From Gordonia oryzae (GTDB lineage Bacteria > Actinomycetota > Actinomycetes > Mycobacteriales > Mycobacteriaceae), in NCBI RefSeq assembly GCF_003797185.1, contig NZ_RKMH01000011.1, positions 62,001-126,000 of the forward strand: a stretch of 64,000 nucleotides of DNA, in the 5' to 3' direction. The position numbers were made by a program, and so were the translations under genes. Within the stretch, counting starts at the first letter, position 1, and each line of letters begins with the position of its first letter. Under the pieces are notes generated by a model. It had not been told where the DNA came from. It was given only the letters and a program-made list of their open reading frames with translations, and ran no database searches. Below are positions 33,112 to 41,405 of this stretch, one piece after another.

Positions 33112-34666
33112 CCAACACGTCGTCGGCGGTATCACTCTCGGCAGCAATGGAATCCGCGGAGCGCATCACACCACGCGGCGCTCCCCGTAACAGCGCTGCT
33201 GCGGCCACTGCCACGGTCGCGGTGATGGCCACCGCGACCCACACCGCCGAGTGCAGCCCGTCGACGAAGACATCTTGCACGGCCGCGCGCATGGCGTCGG
33301 CCGCGGCGCCCGGCGCCCGCCCGGCGACCTCGACACCGGCCATCACCGACTGTTCGGCGATGGCGCCCGCCGCGTGGGGAACTCCGAGTGCGGCAAGCTT
33401 GTCCCCGACCCCCGAGGTGTACACCGAGGTGAGCACCGACCCGAGCACCGCAACCCCCAGCGTGCCGCCGACTTCCCGCGTGGTGTCGTTGACGGCACTG
33501 CCCGCACCGGCCTGTTCGGGCTTGAGCGCATCCATGATCAGTTGGGTACACGGGCCGGAGATGAACGCCAATCCCATGGCCATCAGCGACATCGACCAGA
33601 TGATCAGTTCCCAATAACCCGAAGTGCGCGTGGAGAATTCGACCAGCGCGAAGCCTCCGGCCATCAGCAGCGCTCCGGCCACCACCACCGGCCGCGGCGA
33701 GAAGCGATGCGCCAGCGTCATCGCGACCGGCGAGAAGACCGCCATCACCACCGCGAACGGCAGTGTGCGCACGCCGGCGTCGAGCGGGCCGTATCCCTTG
33801 ACCGCCTGGAAGAACTGGGTGATGAGGAAGATGAATCCGAACAGCGCGAAGAATGCGACGCTGACCATGCCCGCGGCGGTGGCGAAGTGGCGATTGGCGA
33901 AGAGCCGGACGTCGAGAATCGGGTGTTCGATGACGAGTTGGCGCCAGATGAACAGACCGATCACCACCACGGCAGCGGCGAGACCGCCGACGGTGCGCGG
34001 ATCGCCCCATCCGAAGTGCGGGCCCTCGATCAGCGAGTAGACCAGCAGGCCGAGGCCGACGATCGAGAGCAGCAGACCGCCGATGTCGAAGCGGGACACC
34101 GTCGTCGGACGTGTTCCGGGTACGACGGCGAGGATGGCGACCGCCGCGATCACACCCATCGGCAGGTTCACCCAGAACACCGACGACCAACTGAAGTGCT
34201 CGAGCAGCCATCCACCGAGTACCGGGCCGATCGCAACTGCCACGCCCGACGTCGCCGCCCAGACCCCCACGGCCGCAGCACGTTCGCGCCCCTCTGCGAA
34301 GATCGTGGTGATGAGGGCAAGAGTCGCGGGAAAGACCAGTGCGGCAAAGAGTCCCAGCCCGCCACGCGCGGTGATCAGCTGTCCAAGGGTCTGCGACTCA
34401 GCCGCGAGCGCCGAGACGGCGATGAATCCGGCAATGCCAAAGAGCAGCATCCGGCGATGCCCGTAGCGGTCACCGAAGTATCCGCCGGTGACAAGGAGAC
34501 CGGCGAACACGAGCGTATAGGCGTCGACGATCCATTGCAGTCCGGATATGCCGGCGTCGAGATCGCGCGACATGGTCGGCAGCGCGACATTGACGATCGT
34601 GTTGTCGATCATCACGAGCAGTTCGGCGAAGCACAGGGCGCCCAGCGCCCACCAGCGAGCCCGCAT
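33095..34666 (-). CDS. MFS drug-efflux transporter, DHA2 (EmrB/QacA) type
   Basis: A 523-residue protein with about fourteen membrane helices. Helix 1 contains LVMIDNTIVNVALPTMSRDL, the DHA2 motif D1. Motif A is GYFGDRYGHRRM between helices 2 and 3, and the motif-C-like segment AIGPVLGGWLLEHFSWSSVF is present. Such pumps exchange protons for hydrophobic drugs. ATG 34666 has AAGGA upstream, and a GTG three bases earlier is possible. The divergent TetR gene at 34774 and palindromes in the 107-bp gap indicate repression by that regulator. Confidence 0.9.
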   Translation of the reverse strand: MRARWWALGALCFAELLVMIDNTIVNVALPTMSRDLDAGISGLQWIVDAYTLVFAGLLVTGGYFGDRYGHRRMLLFGIAGFIAVSALAAESQTLGQLITARGGLGLFAALVFPATLALITTIFAEGRERAAAVGVWAATSGVAVAIGPVLGGWLLEHFSWSSVFWVNLPMGVIAAVAILAVVPGTRPTTVSRFDIGGLLLSIVGLGLLVYSLIEGPHFGWGDPRTVGGLAAAVVVIGLFIWRQLVIEHPILDVRLFANRHFATAAGMVSVAFFALFGFIFLITQFFQAVKGYGPLDAGVRTLPFAVVMAVFSPVAMTLAHRFSPRPVVVAGALLMAGGFALVEFSTRTSGYWELIIWSMSLMAMGLAFISGPCTQLIMDALKPEQAGAGSAVNDTTREVGGTLGVAVLGSVLTSVYTSGVGDKLAALGVPHAAGAIAEQSVMAGVEVAGRAPGAAADAMRAAVQDVFVDGLHSAVWVAVAITATVAVAAAALLRGAPRGVMRSADSIAAESDTADDVLVRDRA

Positions 34667-34700
34667 CACACGTCCTTGAGTAGGGAGACGGCCAGAAGGG

Positions 34701-34736
34701 TCCTATAACAGCGATCCATTATTATAGGACGCTGTT
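34701..34736. promoter_or_regulatory. Probable TetR operator (inverted repeat) at the efflux promoter
   Basis: Two nested inverted repeats occur here: TCCTATAA (34701-34708) with TTATAGGA (34722-34729), and AACAGCG (34707-34713) with CGCTGTT (34730-34736). The site is 35 bp upstream of the MFS start codon in the gap between pump and TetR gene. Its half-site resembles the second palindrome at 34747. Confidence 0.6.
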
Positions 34737-34746
34737 CTACCCAAGA

Positions 34747-34759
34747 AGAACACTGTTCT
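34747..34759. promoter_or_regulatory. Second TetR operator palindrome AGAACA-C-TGTTCT
   Basis: A perfect 6-bp inverted repeat with a single central base, 14 bp upstream of the TetR ATG. The half-site TGTTCT recurs at 34733-34738 in the first operator. The position suggests autoregulation. Confidence 0.6.
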
Positions 34760-34773
34760 AGTAAGTTGTCAAC

Positions 34774-35382
34774 ATGTCCAGTCCATCGACGCCCGGTTCC
34801 ATGACGCGCGCTTCGTCACCCCAGCGCCGCACCCCTGCCACCGAGGTCCGGGCCAATCTGATCCGCGCCGGGCGTCGCATTCTCGAGACCGACGGGGTCG
34901 TCGGCCTCACCGTCCGGGCGGTCGCGAAGGCCGCGGGGGTCGCGCCGATGGGTGTCTACAACCACTTCGATGGCAAGGAAGGGCTGCTCGATGCCCTGGT
35001 CAGCGATGCGTTCGTCGAGTTGGGACGGGTGGTCGCGACCACCGAGGCCGACGCAACCGAGCGACTGGTCCACAGCGGGCGGGCCTATCGGCAGTTCGCC
35101 CTGGATTACCCGATGCTCTACGCGCTGATGTTCTCCGCGGACTGCGATCCGGCGACCGAGGCCGCCACGTCGGCGTTCGACGCACTTGCCGACGTGATTC
35201 GCTACGGCCAGGTAGCCGGTGTGATCCGGGTGGGCGACCCGCAGGAATTGGCGATGCAGGTGTGGTCGTGTGTCCACGGCACGGTCAGCCTCGAGCTGGC
35301 GGACGCGGGCCCACCCGTCATTGACCCCGCACAGAACTACAGCGCGGTGATCGCTTTGATCGCGCGAGGACTTCGCCCCTGA
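34774..35382 (+). CDS. TetR-family regulator of the adjacent efflux pump
   Basis: A 202-residue protein. The DNA-binding region reads ANLIRAGRRILETDGVVGLT, then VRAVAKAAGVAPMGVYNHF, and the segment FDGKEGLLDALV completes the TetR_N domain. The C-terminal domain resembles the TetR_C_33 type with YPMLYALMF. It is divergent from the DHA2 pump, and palindromes lie upstream of both starts, so it most likely represses both genes until the pump's substrate binds. Confidence 0.9.
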   Translation: MSSPSTPGSMTRASSPQRRTPATEVRANLIRAGRRILETDGVVGLTVRAVAKAAGVAPMGVYNHFDGKEGLLDALVSDAFVELGRVVATTEADATERLVHSGRAYRQFALDYPMLYALMFSADCDPATEAATSAFDALADVIRYGQVAGVIRVGDPQELAMQVWSCVHGTVSLELADAGPPVIDPAQNYSAVIALIARGLRP

Positions 35383-35437
35383 CCGCAGTTCGCCGACCTG
35401 GCCGAACGTCGAGGCCCATCTGAGAGAATGTGCAATC

Positions 35438-36208
35438 GTGACCGAATACCGGATTGACGACCTGGCGCGGGCGGCCGGGACGACCACCCGGAATGTGCGC
35501 GGCTATCAGGACCGGGGCCTGCTACCGCGACCGCTCCGACGCGGACGCATCGCCATCTACACCGATGCCCACCTCAAGCGCCTGAAGGTGATCAACGACC
35601 TGCTCAAACGTGGTTTCACGATTCGCCACATCGGCGAGTTCCTCACCGGGGTGCAGCGCGGCGACGACCTCGCCGACGTCCTCGGGTTGCGCGAGGTGGT
35701 CTCCGAACGGTGGTCGACGACGCAATCGGCGACGGTGAGCGCCGACGAACTCGCCGAGATGCTGCACACCACCGACCCCGACAACATCGCGCGGCTCACC
35801 GAGTTCGGCCTCATCCGGCCCGACTCCGACGATCCCGACCCACAGGGTTACGTGATCCTCGACCCCGAAACCGTCGCCGGCTACGGCCGTCTCGTCGCCC
35901 TCGGTCTCACCCTGAGTCACATCCTCGACGTCCACGCCGAACTCGATCGCGCGATGGATGCCGCCGCGAACACCCTCATCTCAGCGGGCCGGCGCCAGCT
36001 GACGCTGGGGCATGCCAACGGGTGGATCCCGCAGACTGCCGAGGAGTCAGAGAAGACCACCCGGCTCCTCACCGAGCTCCGACGCTCCGGCCAGGTGTCG
36101 GCGCACAACGCACTCGACCGAGCACTCGACCGGGACATGGCACGCCAGCTCGCCGACTACCTCGATGCCGCACGCGCATCCGGTCACGACCCCGAGCTCG
36201 CCGATTGA
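35438..36208 (+). CDS. MerR-family transcriptional regulator
   Basis: A 256-residue protein. The N-terminal MerR helix-turn-helix is YRIDDLARAAGTTTRNVRGY, then QDRGLLPRPLRRGRIAIYTD and HLKRLKVINDLLKRGFTIRH. The C-terminal 180 residues are much longer than the simple metal sensors and have no conserved cysteine cluster, so the effector is unknown. A GTG start is used (GTGACCGAATACCGG). It stands 55 bp after the TetR gene and converges with the next gene. Homologous mycobacterial regulators are often annotated as MerR without known ligand. Confidence 0.85.
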   Translation: MTEYRIDDLARAAGTTTRNVRGYQDRGLLPRPLRRGRIAIYTDAHLKRLKVINDLLKRGFTIRHIGEFLTGVQRGDDLADVLGLREVVSERWSTTQSATVSADELAEMLHTTDPDNIARLTEFGLIRPDSDDPDPQGYVILDPETVAGYGRLVALGLTLSHILDVHAELDRAMDAAANTLISAGRRQLTLGHANGWIPQTAEESEKTTRLLTELRRSGQVSAHNALDRALDRDMARQLADYLDAARASGHDPELAD

Positions 36209-36241
36209 CCTGAGAGTGCAGAACTCAAGAGTTCGAGCGCC

Positions 36242-37552
36242 TCACGGGATGACGATGGGCGGACGACCGGGGATCGGGATGCTCAGCCGGGGCGCGGGGC
36301 GCGGCCGAGCCCGACGCGGCCGGTTGTTGGGGGTGCGCGAGTTGGTCTGTACCGGCGGAGGCGGCGGTGTCGTGTAGACGACCGCGGGCTGGCGCGCCTG
36401 CACCAGATCGGACGGGTCCGCGAACTGCGGTGGCGAGGTCGACGACGTCGCGGCGGCCTGATCGGTGATCGTCGAGACCGCGACCGCGGGCGGTGCGGGC
36501 GCGGTGCTGCCGACGGACGACACGGCCATTGCGGCCCCGAAGACGAGCAGCACCCCGGCCACCGCTCCGCCGAGCAACCAGCGCGGCCGCGAATACCATC
36601 GGCGATCCGTCGCGCGGAGCTCCGATCCGACAAGAACACCGTGGTCGTAGCGGGAATCCTCGTGACGAGGATCGTCGCGGAGGGGATGATCGTCGTGGTG
36701 GGGATGATCGTCGCGGAGGGGATGATCGTCGCCGTGCAGTACCGGAAGCTTGTCGGTCACCGTGAGAATCTCCTCGGTGACGGCGTCGGCGACTTCCGGC
36801 CTGGACTGCTCGACGGGCGATCTCGGGGCAGGCATCTCAGCGGCAGGCGGTGCGGTGGCAGGCGGTGCGGTGGCAGGCGGTGCGGGCTCCACGACGCTGA
36901 CAACGTCACCGCTGATCCGGCCTGGGGTCGGGAAATCACCGGACGGCGTCGGTGTCACGCCATGTGCCGGCGTGTGCAGACTGGCCTCGTCGTCGACGAC
37001 GATGACCGGCGTGCGGCGAGCATCAGCAAGCATGGTGGGCAGTCCCGGCCACTGCGTATGCGTGGTGGTGAGCACGACGGGCACCGTGGTGGACCCCGTT
37101 TGCGCGAGCACCGCATCGAGGTGTGCCGCGAGGTCGGCGACCAGCGCGGCGGTGGCCACCTCGAGGTCGCGTCGAGTCACGCGGAACAGCCGGACCTGCC
37201 GCTCGCCCATGATGAACGCGCCGCCCGACGACGCGAGCCGGGTACGGGCCCGGCCGGCCAGTGTGCGGAGTTCGTCGCGCCACTCGTCATCGGTGGGGCG
37301 ATTGACCCGCCCCACCGCGACGAGATAGTCGGCGAGCGCGCGATCGAGCGCGCGCGGCGTGATGTCGTGCAGCGGTGGTGCAGCCAGAAGTATCTGGTCA
37401 TCGACGGTCTGGGCGACCACGATCACCGCTCCGGCGGCGTCGAGGTCCACAACCGCGGCGACATGCGCGCCGAGGGTGGAGACCCTCTGTCGGACCGGCT
37501 CGGTGAGAGCCGCGTCGATCACGCGGAGTGCGGTGTGTGACTGTTCGATCAT
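36242..37552 (-). CDS. Membrane-anchored protein with partial Hsp70-like domain and proline-rich C-terminus
   Basis: A 436-residue protein. Residues 1-200 resemble the second half of an Hsp70 ATPase domain: ALDRALADYLVAVGRVNRPT, DELRTLAGRARTRLASSGGA, FRVTRRDLEVATAALVADLA and a strand-loop PVVLTTTHTQWPGLPTMLAD. The N-terminal phosphate-binding half is absent. Residues 210-320 are disordered and contain an Ala/Pro run and a His/Asp-rich repeat (HPLRDDHPHHDDHPLRDD). One membrane helix (WLLGGAVAGVLLVFGAAMAV) follows near residue 345, then an outside proline-rich tail ending RPPIVIP. The Hsp70 relation is my inference. ATG 37552 was chosen because upstream sequence is low-complexity. Confidence 0.7.
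   Translation of the reverse strand: MIEQSHTALRVIDAALTEPVRQRVSTLGAHVAAVVDLDAAGAVIVVAQTVDDQILLAAPPLHDITPRALDRALADYLVAVGRVNRPTDDEWRDELRTLAGRARTRLASSGGAFIMGERQVRLFRVTRRDLEVATAALVADLAAHLDAVLAQTGSTTVPVVLTTTHTQWPGLPTMLADARRTPVIVVDDEASLHTPAHGVTPTPSGDFPTPGRISGDVVSVVEPAPPATAPPATAPPAAEMPAPRSPVEQSRPEVADAVTEEILTVTDKLPVLHGDDHPLRDDHPHHDDHPLRDDPRHEDSRYDHGVLVGSELRATDRRWYSRPRWLLGGAVAGVLLVFGAAMAVSSVGSTAPAPPAVAVSTITDQAAATSSTSPPQFADPSDLVQARQPAVVYTTPPPPPVQTNSRTPNNRPRRARPRPAPRLSIPIPGRPPIVIP
36670..36735 (-). repeat. Short in-frame repeat encoding His/Asp-rich segment
   Basis: Imperfect 18-bp units around GGATGATCGTCG recur about three times and encode HPLRDD/HPHHDD in the cytoplasmic part of the membrane-anchored protein. 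The histidine/aspartate content could bind metal, but this is speculative. Confidence 0.65.
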
Positions 37553-37663
37553 CGTGGGTGATATTCCTGCGGTCGTCGGGGGCGCTGCACTCGTCGACCG
37601 ATTACCCGGTCGACCCGGGATGAATCCCGGTCGCCCGGACGCCCCCCTTGCGCCCATCGAGTG

Positions 37664-39100
37664 TCAACTTAGCATGTGACCGCTGCGTGACCGGACCGAT
37701 GAGAGAGCAGCGATACGGTCGGCGGAACCGGCAACCATCGCCGATGCGGCCACCGGCGATCCTCGGCGGACCTCGCCGCCGAGGGCTCGATACTCCCAGC
37801 CAGCCGCCCGCCACTGAGCCGCCGCGAGGCATCGGCGGCCGTCGACGATCACGCGGTGCGCGACCACGCCGTCGAACTCATCGGGGCTCATATGGACGAA
37901 TTCGGCCCATTCGGTGGCCAGTGCGAGGACGTCGGCGTCGGCGGCCGCGGCGCGCGCGGTGTCGGCGAAGTGGAGCATCGGGTACATACGACGCGCGTTG
38001 TCGGAGGCCTTCGGATCGAAGACCGTCACAGACGCACCCCGCAACGCGAGCTGGCCGGCCACTGAAAGAGCAGGCGAATCACGGACGTCGTCGCTCTCGG
38101 GTTTGAACGCGGCGCCAAGGATCGCGATGTTCGCACCGATGAGATCACCGGGGCAGGCGTCCTCGATCAGATCGACCATCGCAGTACGTCTGCGCATGTT
38201 GATCGCGTCGACCTCGTGCAGGAAGCGCAAGGTGCGCCCGGCGCCGAGCTCCTCGGCGCGTGCCATGAACGCGCGGATGTCCTTGGGGAGGCACCCGCCG
38301 CCGAAACCCAAGCCGGCGTTGAGGAATCGTCGACCGATCCGGTTGTCGTAGCCAATGGCGTCGGCCAGGGCCGAGACATCGGCGCCGACGACCTCACATA
38401 ATTCGCTGACCGCGTTGATGAACGAGATCTTGGTAGCCAGAAAGGCATTCGCGGAAGTCTTCACCAATTCCGCGGTGGCCCAATCGGTAGTGACCATCGG
38501 GACACCGGTGTCGAGGATCTCACGGTACACCTCGCCGATCACCGCGACCGCGGCACTCGACGACGGATCGTGCGCCGGGTCGGTGCCGACGACGATGCGA
38601 TCGGGACGCAAGGTGTCCTCAACGGCGAATCCCTCACGCAGGAACTCCGGACTCCAGGCCAGTTCGACGTCGGCGAAGTCGCCGGTGATCGCCGCGATCC
38701 GATCGGCGAGCTCGGCTGATGTACCGACCGGAACAGTCGATTTCCCGATGATTAGGTGCTCGCCGCGCACGAGCCCGGCGAGCGTTTCCACGGCCGAGAA
38801 GACGTGTGAGGTATCGGCGCCATATCCGCGCGCCTGTTGCGGAGTACCCACTCCGACGAAGTGCACCTCGCCGTGGTCGGCGGCCGCCTGCATCGACGTC
38901 GAGAATTCGAGGCGGCCGGCGGCGATGTTGCGGCGCAAGATGTCGGAGAGCCCAGGCTCGAAGAACGGCACCTCACCGGCGCGCAGGCGGGCGACCTTCT
39001 CGGCATCGACGTCGACCCCAAGGACGTCGTGCCCGAGTTCGGCCATGCAGGCCGCGTGCGTCGCGCCGAGATAACCACATCCGATCACGGTGAGCTTCAT
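37664..39100 (-). CDS. UDP-glucose 6-dehydrogenase
   Basis: A 478-residue UDP-glucose/GDP-mannose dehydrogenase. The N-terminal NAD motif is KLTVIGCGYLGATHAACMAE, with VDVDAEKVARLRAGEVPFFE following. The middle domain has TAELVKTSANAFLATKISFI, and the catalytic cysteine lies in GFGGGCLPKDIRAF near residue 260. The C-terminal domain has LGAAFKPESDDVRDSPAL. It oxidises UDP-glucose twice to UDP-glucuronate for envelope polysaccharides. The start at 39100 was chosen by homology. A 31-residue C-terminal extension after YRALGGEVRRG is unusual. In M. tuberculosis the homologue (Rv0322) neighbours dcd, as here. Confidence 0.9.
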   Translation of the reverse strand: MKLTVIGCGYLGATHAACMAELGHDVLGVDVDAEKVARLRAGEVPFFEPGLSDILRRNIAAGRLEFSTSMQAAADHGEVHFVGVGTPQQARGYGADTSHVFSAVETLAGLVRGEHLIIGKSTVPVGTSAELADRIAAITGDFADVELAWSPEFLREGFAVEDTLRPDRIVVGTDPAHDPSSSAAVAVIGEVYREILDTGVPMVTTDWATAELVKTSANAFLATKISFINAVSELCEVVGADVSALADAIGYDNRIGRRFLNAGLGFGGGCLPKDIRAFMARAEELGAGRTLRFLHEVDAINMRRRTAMVDLIEDACPGDLIGANIAILGAAFKPESDDVRDSPALSVAGQLALRGASVTVFDPKASDNARRMYPMLHFADTARAAAADADVLALATEWAEFVHMSPDEFDGVVAHRVIVDGRRCLAAAQWRAAGWEYRALGGEVRRGSPVAASAMVAGSADRIAALSSVRSRSGHMLS

Positions 39101-39189
39101 AGAAGTAGACGTACGCGCAACGTCGGGCGCACAACCCACCAAGGCGTGGCGACGCAGCGACGCGTCGGTGAACTCCCGTCGACGACCCC

Positions 39190-39765
39190 TCAGTCCGTGT
39201 CACGCACGAAGTTCAGATACGCCTTCGACGGCGTGGGTCCCCGCTGCCCCTGATACTTCGAGCCGACCGCGGCACTTCCGTACGGGTTCAGCGCGGCACT
39301 GGTCAGCCGCAGCAGACAGAGTTGCCCGATCTTCATTCCCGGCCACAAGGTGATCGGCAGGTTCGCGACGTTCGACAGTTCGAGGGTGATGTGACCGGAG
39401 AAGCCCGGGTCGATAAACCCTGCAGTCGAGTGGGTCAACAGCCCGAGTCGTCCCAATGACGACTTGCCTTCGAGTCGGCCGGCGAGGTCGTCGGGCAGGG
39501 TGCACACCTCTAGTGTCGACCCGAGCACGAACTCACCCGGATGCAGCACGAACGGCTCCCCCGGAGCTGGCTCGACCAGCGTCGTCAGCTCGTCCTGGCG
39601 CTGCGCGGGGTCGATGTGGGTGTAGCGGGTGTTGTTGAACACCCGGAACAGTCCGTCGAGGCGCACGTCGATACTCGACGGCTGGACGAGGGCGGCGTCG
39701 AACGGGTCCAGCGCGAGGCGCCCGCTGTCGATGGCGGCATGGATGTCGCGGTCGGAGAGCAGCAC
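39190..39765 (-). CDS. dcd: dCTP deaminase (dUMP-forming type)
   Basis: A 191-residue protein of exact family length. It starts [20 protein letters not shown], has [18 protein letters not shown], the active-site segment [20 protein letters not shown] and [19 protein letters not shown], and ends [17 protein letters not shown]. The trimeric enzyme supplies dUMP for dTTP synthesis. In actinobacteria this form usually couples deamination with dUTP hydrolysis. It lies downstream of a divergent promoter region with a large palindrome. Confidence 0.95.
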   Translation of the reverse strand: MLLSDRDIHAAIDSGRLALDPFDAALVQPSSIDVRLDGLFRVFNNTRYTHIDPAQRQDELTTLVEPAPGEPFVLHPGEFVLGSTLEVCTLPDDLAGRLEGKSSLGRLGLLTHSTAGFIDPGFSGHITLELSNVANLPITLWPGMKIGQLCLLRLTSAALNPYGSAAVGSKYQGQRGPTPSKAYLNFVRDTD

Positions 39766-39792
39766 ACTGCGAGGCTATCGGACCAGCGCGGG

Positions 39793-39840
39793 CAGACGTA
39801 GTAGAAGGTTCGCCCAGGGAGTGACCTTCTAATACGTCTA
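39793..39840. promoter_or_regulatory. Large inverted repeat in the dcd divergent promoter
   Basis: Arms 39793-39809 and 39824-39840 match at 15 of 17 positions (core AGAAGGT...ACCTTCT, outer GACGTA) around a 14-bp spacer. A further GACGTAGT copy follows at 39852, at the start of the rightward gene. The site covers most of the 93-bp gap between dcd and the isomerase-family gene, so it could serve as an operator for both. Confidence 0.65.
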
Positions 39841-39858
39841 CGACGCCAGGAAGACGTA

Positions 39859-40488
39859 GTGTCACAACCCATGGACGACGAGCAGATCTTCGCCGAGATC
39901 GCCGACGAGCGTCGGCGTCTGGCCGACCAACTGAGCAGCCTCACCGACGACCAGTGGGCCACTCCATCGTTGTGCGAGGGCTGGACCTGTCGGGACGTCG
40001 TGGCGCATCTGGTGATGCAGCTGGTGGTATCGACGCCTACGATCGTCCTCGCGATGATCCGTACGTTCGGCGATTTCGACAAGGCCAACATCGCGGTGAC
40101 GGCCAAGGTCGCGCAACAATACGACAACCTGACCGCAGTGCTGCGCGACAAGGCCGACAAGCGATTTACCCCGCCCGGCAACGGGCCGCGTGCGCCCCTG
40201 AGTGACCTTGTGATTCACGGAGCCGACATCCGCCGACCACTCGGTCTGCCATCGACCACCGATCCCGACCGCCGCCGGACCGTCCTGGACTTCCTTGTCA
40301 CCCCCAAGGCGTCGCGCGGCTTCACCGACGGTGTTGCCCCAGTGCGCTGGGTGGCGACGGACCTCGATTGGACCTTCGGCGACGGGCCCGAAGTCCGGGG
40401 TCCCGCAGAGTCGTTGATGCTGGTCATGACGGGCCGTGACATCGCCCTGGCCGATCTCACCGGCGACGGGGTCGCGACGCTGAGCTAA
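39859..40488 (+). CDS. Maleylpyruvate isomerase-family (mycothiol-dependent, DinB-like) protein
   Basis: A 209-residue protein. The four-helix DinB-like domain has the metal-site motif LCEGWTCRDVVAHLVMQ, with later histidines in VIHGADIRRPLGLP. The C-terminal part RWVATDLDWTFGDGPEV and ESLMLVMTGR matches the actinobacterial TIGR03083-type family. Members use mycothiol as thiol cofactor for isomerisation or transfer. GTG 39859 is used, and ATG 39871 is an alternative. The substrate is unknown. It is the last gene before the tRNA-Gly island. Confidence 0.85.
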   Translation: MSQPMDDEQIFAEIADERRRLADQLSSLTDDQWATPSLCEGWTCRDVVAHLVMQLVVSTPTIVLAMIRTFGDFDKANIAVTAKVAQQYDNLTAVLRDKADKRFTPPGNGPRAPLSDLVIHGADIRRPLGLPSTTDPDRRRTVLDFLVTPKASRGFTDGVAPVRWVATDLDWTFGDGPEVRGPAESLMLVMTGRDIALADLTGDGVATLS

Positions 40489-40570
40489 ACGCGCCGCATG
40501 TCACGACCTGCTGTGACGCGCTCGAGGCATCCTTTGCTAAAGTTGCCGTCGCGGGTTCTGAGATCCGCAC

Positions 40571-40644
40571 GCCGATGTAGTTCAATGGCAGAACATCAGC
40601 TTCCCAAGCTGAATACGCGGGTTCGATTCCCGTCATCGGCTCCA
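40571..40644 (+). tRNA. tRNA-Gly (anticodon CCC)
   Basis: A complete cloverleaf is present. Acceptor arms GCCGATG and CATCGGC pair perfectly, and the anticodon stem TCAGC/GCTGA encloses the loop TTCCCAA with anticodon CCC. The T-arm contains GGTTCGATTCC, and the encoded TCCA end follows. Its 3' 45 bp are the target site of the island that follows, and the integrated copy restores an intact gene. Confidence 0.97.
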
Positions 40645-40645
40645 C
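40601..40645 (+). other. attL: 45-bp core site in the 3' half of tRNA-Gly
   Basis: Bases 40601-40645 are identical to 46123-46167. The shared block runs from the anticodon loop through the CCA end plus one base, the classical target of tyrosine integrases. Confidence 0.9.
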
Positions 40646-40703
40646 CATCGCCGCAGGTAGCGCGGTTTTTTTAGCCGCTGGACGGTTGATCCACGACACC
40701 ATA

Positions 40704-40730
40704 TACACTCCCCGCACACTCCACGCGGTG
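40704..40730 (+). repeat. Left copy of a 27-bp end repeat (possible integrase arm site)
   Basis: TACACTCCCC followed by ACACTCCAC and GGTG. It matches 45949-45975 at 23 of 27 positions in the same orientation. Each copy also contains two ACACTCC half-repeats. Its location just inside the attachment site fits an arm-type binding site. Confidence 0.6.
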
Positions 40731-40811
40731 GTACTGGGGCGTGTCGCTCCGATTGCGACAAGCAGCGTCGGTAAAGTCAGGTAGCTGATCACGCGCTGAG
40801 GGGAACGAGTC

Positions 40812-41405
40812 GTGGAACCACAAGAAGTCCTAGAGAAGGCCCTTGCGGCAGTCACGGTTGCCCAGATCCCCGACGACTTGCGTGAGATCGCGTTTTCGCG
40901 GGCGATCGATCTGTATGCCTCCGGTAGCGTTCCATCGGCCCAGCCCGCGGCCACGAGTCCTGCTTCTTCCGCTACCCCCGAGAGCGATCAGCCTAAGGCG
41001 AGCACTCCAAACGGGAACACGGGCTTTTATATCGCCGCGTCCAAGGCCACCGGGGTGAGCGAATCCCGCCTTGAGGAGCTCATTGACATCCATGAGAGGA
41101 CGCCACTCGTTGCGCTTCGATCGTCCGACCTGCCCTCCAATGCAGCGAAAGCACAGAAAATCGTAGGATTGCTAATCCTTGTGGCCCGACACTTCTATTT
41201 TGACGAAACCGAGACAGCACTCTCCGAAGTGCTGGAAGAGTGCAAGCGACTCAAATGCGAAGACAGTAACTTTAAGCGAAACATAAGCAGGATTGACAAC
41301 CTTGTAATCTTAGGATCTGGCAAGGCCGCAACCGCGAAAGTTCGAAAACCGTTTATTGACGGATTCGCCGACTCGTTGAAAAATCTGGGAATCCCGATCG
41401 AGTGA
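40812..41405 (+). CDS. Island protein A, unknown function (upstream partner of the HEPN-like gene)
   Basis: A 197-residue protein from GTG 40812 with a GAGGGG site upstream. Residues 1-40 are helical (EVLEKALAAVTVAQIPDDLR). Residues 42-70 form a Ser/Pro/Ala linker. Residues 72-195 form a compact helical domain starting GFYIAASKATGVSESRLEEL, then AAKAQKIVGLLILVARHFYF and ending FIDGFADSLKNLGIPIE, which could be a helix-turn-helix-type adaptor. I recognise no family. It overlaps the next gene by GTGA, so the two proteins are probably made together. The composition is richer in A/T than the chromosomal neighbours, indicating transfer. A role as antitoxin or sensor for the partner is possible but not shown. 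Confidence 0.75.
   Translation: MEPQEVLEKALAAVTVAQIPDDLREIAFSRAIDLYASGSVPSAQPAATSPASSATPESDQPKASTPNGNTGFYIAASKATGVSESRLEELIDIHERTPLVALRSSDLPSNAAKAQKIVGLLILVARHFYFDETETALSEVLEECKRLKCEDSNFKRNISRIDNLVILGSGKAATAKVRKPFIDGFADSLKNLGIPIE

Noticed and set aside
33251..34708. Plus-strand open frame of 485 codons
   Set aside because: Antisense to the DHA2 efflux pump, rich in His/Arg/Asp, with no domains.
40457..40954. Minus-strand frame containing TGIEPAYSAWEADVLPLNY
   Set aside because: This peptide is the well-known translation of a tRNA gene (here tRNA-Gly at 40571) and is not a protein. The same applies to the frame over 46123-46167.
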